From Lewinellaceae bacterium (GTDB lineage: Bacteria > Bacteroidota > Bacteroidia > Chitinophagales > Saprospiraceae): a stretch of DNA of 64,000 nucleotides. Under the pieces are notes generated by a model. The model was not told where the DNA came from, did no database searches, and saw only the letters and a list, made by a program, of their open reading frames with translations. Below are positions 9,909 through 18,600 of this stretch, piece after piece. The stretch spans positions 1 through 64,000 of the forward strand of contig JACJXV010000013.1 of NCBI GenBank assembly GCA_020636445.1. The letters are read 5' to 3'. Both the position numbers and the translations under genes were made by a program. The stretch's first letter is position 1; each line of letters opens with the position of its first letter.

Positions 9909-10094
9909 ATGCTTGGCACACTGTTAACAGGAATTGGAGGAATGGTAGTCATGGTAGCCCTGTGGGTGCTGGTTCAGGCGGGTTGGAAAACCACCTTTGC
10001 CGACTATCATTCGGACGAGGACGTGTTGGCTGAACGCCGCAGTTGCGGCAATTGTGGATGTACCACAGCTTGTAAAAAGAAACCGGCCGCTTAG
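9909..10094 (+). CDS. small Cys-rich membrane protein, NqrM-like
   Basis: A 61-aa protein with one N-terminal transmembrane helix (about residues 4-25), a short charged linker, and the C-terminal cysteine cluster RRSCGNCGCTTACKKKP. This layout matches NqrM (DUF539), the small maturation protein needed to install the intramembrane iron site of Na+-NQR. Lying between rnfA and rnfB, next to subunits that keep the iron-binding cysteines, it fits a maturation role for this Rnf complex. The match is by architecture, not close sequence; a FeoB-associated Cys-rich membrane protein would look similar. It does appear to be a real gene: ATG start, correct strand, operon context. Confidence 0.7.
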   Translation: MLGTLLTGIGGMVVMVALWVLVQAGWKTTFADYHSDEDVLAERRSCGNCGCTTACKKKPAA

Positions 10095-10129
10095 GGCTGC
10101 TTAATTATAAAAATCTAACACTTGCGGAT

Positions 10130-10987
10130 ATGGCATACTTAGCAGATTTCAGTACCGAAAAAAAATACCAGGCTGCCGTGAAAAAGACGGAGCGCCTGAC
10201 GCCTGCGGACACCGAAGAAATTCGGGAGATTGTGCTGGAGGTCAAACAACCCGGGTTTGAATGCCAGGTAGACCAGAGTTTTGGTGTTCTGGTGCGCACG
10301 GAAAATGAATTTGGCAAAACTGTTCATCACCGCCTATATAGCGTGGCTGATTTGCCTGCCGAGTCCAATGGCAAACAATTGCTGACGCTACTTGTGAAGC
10401 GGTGCTCCTATGTTGATGATTTTAGTGGGGAGCAGTACCCTGGGGTCGCGTCCAATTATTTGTGCGATCGGAAGGTCGGCGACGAAATTACGATTACTGG
10501 TCCGCATGCCTTGCCCTTTGTAGTTCCTGATGATAAGCATGCCAACCTCATCCTGGTTGGTATGGGTACGGGTATTGCCCCTTTCCGGGCTTTTGTTAAG
10601 CACATTTATAAGCAGGTGAAAGACTGGAAGGGACAGATCCGCCTGTTCTATGGTGCCCGAAGTGGTATGGAATTATTGTATCTCAACGATAAGGACGGTG
10701 ATCTCACCAATTATTACGATGAGGAAACGTTTGCCGCTTTCCATGCACTAAGCCCACGGCCGCATTGGTCCGATCCTATTGCGCTGGATACCGCCATGGA
10801 AGCAAGAGCAGAAGAGATCCGCCACTTATTGGCGCAGACGAATACCTACGTCTACGTAGCAGGTTACGAAAAAATCCGCCCCATGCTCGATAAGGCTTTT
10901 GCCAATATTCTGGGATCGAAGGAAAAATGGGAAACCCGCAAGGCCGAATTGGTTGCTGGCAAGAAATGGGCAGAAGTAATTTACTAG
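10130..10987 (+). CDS. ferredoxin-NADP reductase-type FAD/NAD(P) oxidoreductase
   Basis: Plant-type FNR fold of 285 aa. The FAD motif RLYSVAD is near residue 66, GVASNYLCD near 104, the NAD(P)-binding motif GMGTGIAPFRAF near 144-155, and the C terminus ends WAEVIY with the aromatic residue that stacks on the flavin in this family. It would move electrons between ferredoxin and NADP(H). There is no 2Fe-2S domain, so it is not NqrF. Placement inside the Rnf operon suggests it shares the ferredoxin pool with PFOR and Rnf, or acts as an additional pyridine-nucleotide module. The cofactor preference (NADPH versus NADH) cannot be read reliably. Confidence 0.85.
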   Translation: MAYLADFSTEKKYQAAVKKTERLTPADTEEIREIVLEVKQPGFECQVDQSFGVLVRTENEFGKTVHHRLYSVADLPAESNGKQLLTLLVKRCSYVDDFSGEQYPGVASNYLCDRKVGDEITITGPHALPFVVPDDKHANLILVGMGTGIAPFRAFVKHIYKQVKDWKGQIRLFYGARSGMELLYLNDKDGDLTNYYDEETFAAFHALSPRPHWSDPIALDTAMEARAEEIRHLLAQTNTYVYVAGYEKIRPMLDKAFANILGSKEKWETRKAELVAGKKWAEVIY

Positions 10988-11008
10988 TCTTTTCAGAAGA
11001 ATAGCGTT

Positions 11009-11890
11009 ATGCTGGGATCAACGATGACAATTGCTATTGCGGTGGCTGCCTTAGGCGGGCTAACCTTGTTATTGACCCTGTTACTTATCTGGGCCAATAA
11101 AAAATTCTTTGTCTACGAAGATCCCCGCATTGACCAGGTGGAGGATTTACTTCCCCACGCCAACTGTGGGGCTTGTGGCTATCCCGGTTGCCGGCCTTTT
11201 GCTGAAGCCCTGGTTCAGGGCCAGGCGCTTCCCGGAAAATGTACGGTTAGCACCGATGAGGGCCGATCCCGGATTGCCGATTTTCTTGGCGTAGCCCTCG
11301 GGGCTGAGGAAAAACGAGTAGCCCGCCTGGCTTGTGCCGGAGGAACCAATGTGGCCATTAACCGGGCCAAGTATCAAGGCCTGGCTTCCTGTCAGGCCGC
11401 GACCTTAGTTTCCGGTGGAGGAAAAGGTTGTTTTTGGGGCTGCCTGGGACTCGGCGACTGTGAAGTGTCCTGTGATTTTGACGCGATTACGATGAATCCG
11501 TTCTCGTTGCCGGTAGTGGACGTTGATAAATGCACGGCATGCGGCGACTGTGTAGCAGCATGTCCCAAGGATTTATTCTCGCTGCAGCCTGTGAGTAATC
11601 AACTTTGGGTTGCCTGTAAAAATCTGGATGCCGGCGATGAGGTGCTTGCCGATTGCCAGGTGGGTTGTACTGCGTGCGGAAAATGCGCAATGGATGCCCC
11701 CGGAGGCTTGATAGCCATGATGCATAATTTACCCGTAGTTGATTACTCGAAACGCCATCAGACACAAGCGCCTATTCAGCGCTGTCCTACAGGGGCCATT
11801 GTCTGGCTGGAAGAAGATGGCAGTATTACAAAAGGTAAGGAAGCCCGGAAGATCATTCGCAAAGGAGATCGGGAAGTCGGCTATTCGTAG
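11009..11890 (+). CDS. rnfB: Rnf complex ferredoxin-like subunit RnfB
   Basis: Membrane-anchored polyferredoxin that accepts electrons from ferredoxin. One N-terminal helix (residues 4-28) is followed by the Fe-S domain LLPHANCGACGYPGCRPFAE (about residues 47-66) and then 4Fe-4S motifs including CTACGDCVAACP (about 175) and CTACGKC (about 215). At 293 aa it is in the usual range. It is unusual in being last and separated from rnfC, since rnfB normally sits beside rnfC or rnfA. The co-directional position 21 bp after the FNR gene supports one transcript. Confidence 0.93.
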   Translation: MLGSTMTIAIAVAALGGLTLLLTLLLIWANKKFFVYEDPRIDQVEDLLPHANCGACGYPGCRPFAEALVQGQALPGKCTVSTDEGRSRIADFLGVALGAEEKRVARLACAGGTNVAINRAKYQGLASCQAATLVSGGGKGCFWGCLGLGDCEVSCDFDAITMNPFSLPVVDVDKCTACGDCVAACPKDLFSLQPVSNQLWVACKNLDAGDEVLADCQVGCTACGKCAMDAPGGLIAMMHNLPVVDYSKRHQTQAPIQRCPTGAIVWLEEDGSITKGKEARKIIRKGDREVGYS

Positions 11891-12612
11891 CGCAAGCCGA
11901 CGTTGCCTTTTGTACAAAGATTTTGAACCGACGTTCACGGGAGTCTTCCGACTCCCGAAAAGGCCTGGAACCTGACGATCTTCAGATCGGTTTCCAAGTG
12001 CGTTGCCCCTTAGTTTACTCAAAAACCGAACCTGGCCTGCCTAGGCTGGACGTTGTTTCCTTTTACGGAAAACGCAAACAGCCGTTTCGGCTAATAGACT
12101 CCCGATGTCTTTTTGGGGTCGTGTTCCTGGACATGTGCGGAAGCCGGAAGTTCAGTATCTCAAGTCTGATTGCCGAGCTACCCTCATTGTACTCTGCGCG
12201 TAAGTGGTAAAGCACTCACGAGGCTGTTTTGTTGACTCCCTTGGATAAAGTCGGTTGTTTTCCCAGTACAATGAGATTCCGCCGAGCAGATAAATGCTGG
12301 TTTCAGGAAAGCAACCACGAACCAGCCGAAGCACGCTAAATAATTCACGCTCGACAAATCACCACATTGACCGTTTTTCCGCATAATTAAGCAGGCTATT
12401 TCCTTTCTCTGAAATTCTTTGTAAATTTCATTGACCTTCAAATCGTTAGGAAAACTCCTTTCCCGGGAAGAATCACTTCCCTTTCGTTTCCTCGGCAACT
12501 ATCCAATGCTAATCTTCTCCAGTTATTTTTCATTTCTCTAGGTAAGATTTCTATACCTCGTCCGATATAGTCATGATAGGTTTTCCTCTTGATCACTAAA
12601 TACCTGGATAGT
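11891..12612. other. 722-bp non-coding stretch between rnfB and the giant protease
   Basis: It holds the mini-hairpin pair described at 11939-11989 and otherwise shows no supported gene. The short frames found here are on scattered strands without family features. The promoter of the downstream gene must lie here, but I could not pick a clear TAnnTTTG box. Confidence 0.5.
11939..11989. repeat. paired mini-hairpin element, copy 2
   Basis: Two palindromes, GGGAGTCTTCCGACTCCC (11939-11956) and CGATCTTCAGATCG (11976-11989), are separated by 'aaggcctggaacctga'. The same pair with the same spacer recurs at 51794-51847. Position after rnfB would allow a role in 3' end formation, but there is no clear T tract. 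Confidence 0.75.
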
Positions 12613-15600
12613 ATGAATCCTTTGAACATTTCTCCTGCATTTCGTAAAAGCCTGTTAGGAATTTCCGCTGTTGTTCTGGTCGCGGTTGCAATAACAGCTA
12701 TTGCCAATAACTTACCTCAGCGAGCAATCCATTGGTTAGCGGGCCCACCTCAGGTTACTACTGCCGTGGTGGCCTGCAAAGCCGACTTTTCGGTTACGAT
12801 AAACCCTTGTGGAAAGGTTACTTTCGACAATGCCAGTGAAGGCAATGGATTAAAATATACCTGGAATTTTGGTGATCAAAGCCCTGAATCTGGTGAGGTA
12901 AACCCTATGCACCAGTTTGCCAAGGATGGTGAATACCGCGTTTGCCTGACGATTACCGATGGCGAATGCCGGGACCAGATTTGTAAATCGGTTCGGGTAG
13001 TTATTAAAGACTTGCCGTCCCCTGTAGTTTCCTGTAAGGAAATTGTTGCGATAGCACCCTACGGGGCTGCGGGAACACACGTAACCTTTGAAACGGCGGC
13101 ACCGGGCTCCGGGGTAACCTGGTCCTACCTGCCGGCATCGGGTACATTTTTTCCTTTGGGGGTTACCGAAGTGACCAAAACCGCAACAGACGCTTGCGGG
13201 CGTTCTGCTTCCTGCCGGTTTATCGTTATGGTAGAAGCTGGTGAACCCAATGATTCGATTCAGGCACCCCCGAATCGCTCACCAGGTGGCGTTATGGAAG
13301 ATGTTCTTGACCGGTTTGGTAATCGCTACCGTCTCGACGATGTCGTTATTACACAAAAAAGTGGGCAGATCCTTTGTACCTCTTCGGGGTATTTTGACCT
13401 GTACTTTGAACCGGGTTGTGGGATGGATGGCTCTTCAGCTACCGAAATAGCTCGCCGGAATGTACTGTGCCAACTATTTGCTGACCTTTCCAATTTTATA
13501 GTTCCGGTAAACCCTAGTACCAAGGTCAATATTTGGATTCGGGATATTGCCGCCTTTTCCCCTCCTCCGGGTGTGCTTGGATTAGCCAGTTCCTACTATG
13601 TGATGCCTTCCGGGGCTGCACCAGCAGGAGGTATTGCCGATAACCAAATTTGGAAGACCATCAACTCGGGCGTGGATGCCTATGTGGGTGTAGGGTCGCC
13701 GCTAAACAGCAGCGGAGGAAGTGGCTTTTTCCACGGGGTCATGGCATTTAATTTTGGCTCCTTTAACTGGCATACCAACCTGCCGGTTACGACTGCTGCA
13801 GGATTGTATGATCTCTATGCGGTGGCGTTACACGAAGCTACCCATGCCCTGGGTTTTGCATCACTCATTGATGTAAGCGGGCAGTCAAAGTTTGGGGCTT
13901 CATTGCCTTATTACAGTCGGTATGATTTGTTTTTGCGCAACAATGCCGGGCAACCCCTCATAACCAATAGCACGGCTTGTTCTTTATACAACTACCAGTT
14001 CAACCCCGGCTTGAGTCCGTCGATCCTGACTCCCAATCCTAATCTCTGCTCGGATCATATTGTGTTCGCAGGTAGTGTCAACCAAAAAGTATTTACGTCG
14101 ACCATCTGGCAATCGGGGAGTAGCTTGAGCCACCTGGAAGACACTTGTCATGTGCCGACTCCTTACCCGGACAACCAGTACTATGTTATGTCCGAAGCCA
14201 ACGGTACTGGGGCTACCTATATGAAGCGATCCCTGAAACCCGAAGAACGGCTTGTTCTATGTGATTTGGGATATCAGGTGGGCACTTCGTATGGAAACCC
14301 AGGGCAACTGACCAATGCAACCTATGCCGGAGGAACTTGCGCGGGGCTTGGCGTTGCGGGTGTCAATGACGGCATTACACCAACCGGGACGTATGCTTAT
14401 GCCACCTCAGGTACTACGCCTATTACCATCAGTAATGTACTGGCCAATGATCACAATGCAGCTACTTTTGAATGCCTGGAGGTCCTCTTAGGTGGGGGAA
14501 CGGTTAGCACAACTTCCGGCACCACCTTTACCTATACCCCAAGCAGCAGTGGCGCCCAAACGGTGCTATTGCGGTATATCCCGGTTAGCAGCAGTGGCAA
14601 ACGGGGGAATATCACTTACGTGATCGTCAGGGTCAACAATGGCAACTGCGTTGCCGACCCTTGCGACCTGATCAGCGACCCCGAATTCGATCAAAGTGCT
14701 GGTTGTGGCCCAGTTTATTACAGCAATACGAATTATGGCAATCTCTACTGTTGGGATAATCTGAGTAGCTCCTCTGATTTATTCTCGCGGGTTTGCACGA
14801 ATGCCTCTGCAGCCAGTTATACGATTCCTAATTTACCAGGCAATATTTATGATACCTGGGATAGCAATGTGGCTAATCTGCATTATATGGGTTTATGGGC
14901 CACCCGGAGTGCTTCCTACGAAGATTTCGAATCTGTACAAACTATTTTGGCGGCTCCCCTCATCCCCGGGCAATCCTATACCTTGTCGTTTTGGGCCCGG
15001 ATGCGATCCCCAACTTCCCCGGGAACTAATATTCACGTTGCGGCCAGTCCGGCTACATTGGCTCCGGTTTCTTCGTACTCCAATGTACTTGCTAACCCGA
15101 ATGTGGAGGTTTTGGCACCTACATTGCCTGTGCCGGGCAATGGACAGTGGAATTATCTTTCTACAACATTCACCTACACAGGAGCTTCAACATTGAATAA
15201 CCTGATTATAGGAAACTATCCGGGTACGACCCCATTCCCGGATTGGAAATACGTGTATATCGATAACTTCTCACTGGTGCCAGCCAGCGCTGCTGTTACG
15301 TTCACTCCACCTACGCCGTTATGTGTCAATCAGGCTCCGGTGGATTTGGCACCTTTTGCTTCTCCTCCGGGGGGAACTTTTTCAGGACCAGGGTTAACGG
15401 GTACGGTGTTTAATCCGGCAACAGTTGGGGTGGGCATCCATACGGTAACCTATAGCTATACCAACAGCCTGGGCTGCCCCGGTTCGGCCTTCGCCAATAT
15501 CCAGGTTGTCAATGCCGACACGTGTGAGAACTGTTGTGATAGAAACGAGATCATTATTTCGATGGTCTCTGATGATCCCTGCTGTTTTCTGCTGGATCTG

Positions 15601-18600
15601 GTCAATTACTGCCCGGACGAATTTGCCGGGGTAATTCTCGATGGTGTTGGCGGCGTCCAGTTTGGATCTTCCTTCACATCAAGTACCGGTTGGGTGAAAT
15701 ATCAGTTCAGCTCTGACTCCATCCTGATGGACGCACCGGGCACCTGGATTCCCGCCGGTACCTCCGTTTCGTTGGGAACTATTTGCCTGGATAATTATAG
15801 TAGTATTCCCCAGGAAATCGATATTATTTTTGTAGACGGCAACTATCAGCCCACTGATTGCCGCCGTCGGATCCGACTGGAGTGTCCGCTGGTACCTCAG
15901 GATACAGCCCGCTGCCTGATTCCCGTAAAAGGAGAAATGACTTGTGAGGATGGGCAGTATACCTATACCTTTAATGTGTGCAATTACACCAGCCCGGGCT
16001 TTACCGTCAATTACGTGGAAATTATGCCTGCTCCCGGGTTTACGGTAACGCCTTCGGTATTGGCTATTCCGGGAGGATTGTTGCCTGGTGCGTGTACGAC
16101 GATTCCGCTATCGGTGGCCGTTACGGGCCCTGGTGCGGTAGCGGGTAATAACTTCTGCTTCCGGCTTGCCGGTCATGATCAGGATATTACGGTGAATCCG
16201 TCGACGATGTGCTGTACGGATACTACGCAGTATTGCATTGAATTACCGAAGTGTTGCACCTGCGAAGAAGACTTGCAGGCGGTAGTTATTCCAAAGGGAA
16301 ACCTTACTGGCGATTGTTGTTACCAATTGGAAATCAACAATAAATTCTGCGAAACCCTGACGGCCATAACATCCACATTATTGACGCCAGGGGTTACCTA
16401 CGGAACGGTAACGGCCCAACCGGGTTGGACCTATGGCATTTCCGGCGGCGGACAATCGATCACCTTCCAGCCATTCCCGCCGGGAAATAATGTACCTAAT
16501 GGGCTGTTCCAGCTGCCAACGTTCTGTCTGAATAATTTTGGTGCCTCCCAATTGATCGAATTGAAATATTGGGGCATCAATCCAGCCAGCGGTCAAGGTG
16601 AAATTATCTGCCGCGATACGCTGGTGTTAAATTGTCCACCGGAAACAGTTTGTGATACCCTGCTGAACCCGCGCCTGCTTTGTTTGCCCAATGGCGACTA
16701 TCAGTTCAGCTTCCAGGTGATGAACAATTCCAGCTTTACGGCGAACCAAATCGTGTTGCTGCCAACGACACCTACGGTGAACCCCATTGCGCCGATCGTC
16801 ATTCCGCCTTTGGCTCCTGGCGCAACCACGGCCATATTAACGGTAGTGATTCCCGCGAGTGAATTATCAGGGCAGCCCCAATTCTGTTTGAAAGTTAAAA
16901 TCCGCGATATCGTTTCCGGTATTGAGCAATTCTGTTGTACCAATCCGAACGTGATCTGCGTGCCGGTACCAGAATGCGGCTGTACATGTGGTAAATGGGA
17001 AAACTTCTCAGTTACCTTACCCAATTTCCCGGCGCCTCAGCAGGCCTGTGGTAAACAGTTTACCGTTGATTTAGGTACTACGGGGGTATTGAACTTTAAC
17101 TACCAGTGTCAGGGAGGGGATCCCTGTGAGCAGCAGTTTTTGGTGACGGCCGTTCGGCCATTTCCGCTGCCTTCCGTTTCCTTTATTACCTCCGGGCCGA
17201 CGCTGAATCTGAATTTCCCCATTACCGGAACCTATTGCGTTACTATCACTCCTATTTGCAATGGCAAGAAGTGTGAACCTTGCCGGGTCTGCTTTGAGGT
17301 GGTGAAACCTGTAGAAAAATGCGAATGCGGGAAATGGTCAAAATTGTTCCTCAATGACCCGGTTAACCAGGTATCAAATCTGATTAAGTGTGATGGCATC
17401 TACGACCTGGAGTGCAAGCAGAATTACAGCCTGGGGGGAATGTACCAATGTTTGCCCGTAGGCGATCAGCATTGTGAAGCTACCTATAATTACACGCTCA
17501 GTGGGCCGGTTGGATTTACCCCGGTAACTGTTACTGGGTCTCCTACGTTGAATGTACCGCTGAACCTGAGTATTCCAGGGGTGTATACCCTAACCATCCT
17601 GGTTCATTGCGGTGGGCAGATATGCCCCTGCAAGATCACCTTCCGGGTGAAATGCGACCAAACGTGTACCTGTGATAAGTTCACTGATCTGACGATTACG
17701 CAAATTCGCGACCAGATCTGGAACCTGACTTGTAATAATCCGGAGTTAGCACCTCTGGTGGATTGCCCACGGCCAACGGCCCCGCTGAATGTGAATGGAA
17801 CGCTGCTGTGTAACGGTTGTGAGGCTGCTGCGGTCAACTGGAAGTTGCTGCACGTGCCAAGTAATACTGTTACCGCAAGTGGTACCGCGACTGCGCCAAA
17901 CTTCAGCTTCCCGCTGACTGCTGCGGAGTTGCCTTTGCCAGGCCGTTACCGCCTGACCCTGGAAGGAAAATGCGGGGAAGAGGTATGCCGCTGTATCACC
18001 GAATTTATTCTGCCTGATTGTGGTCAGCGCGACTGCGACTGCGAGAATAATCTGGTGCGGAATCCTGGCTTTAATAACGGATTCTCCTTTGGCTCCATGC
18101 CGGCACCCGGCAGTATAAATCAGTGGGTCGTTGGAACGCAATCCCCGCAAATATCCAATGATAGCTGCTGCGAAGCCGTTTCGGTACAGATGTGGGGTAA
18201 CCAGGGAATCGGGGAATCCATCCGGCAGACAGGTGTTAACTTTATCGCAGGCCGAACCTACCGCGTACGCTTCTGTGCGCGTTTCCTGGACCAACCAAAC
18301 CTGGCTACTAAATACATTCGCTTTGGATTCACCGGTGCCAATGGGCCAGTAAATCCGTTTACCTGCGGTACTTGCGACCAGATTGGTGCTTCAGGGAACA
18401 TCACCAGCTCAACCTGGACGACCTATACCTTGCCGGATTGGACGCCCACCAGCAACTGGAGTGATCTGTATGTCCGGGCATTTAATAATAATACCGGCGA
18501 TGGTACGGTAGTTTCCTGGGGGCGCATCGACGATATCTGTATTCAGGATGTTACCCCGGAGGCCTGTGTCTGTGACAAGTTTACCGGCCTGGCGATTCAC

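Noticed and set aside
12184..12707. Minus-strand frames between rnfB and the giant protease
   Set aside because: They run across the promoter region and into the start of the well-supported plus-strand gene; the translations look random.
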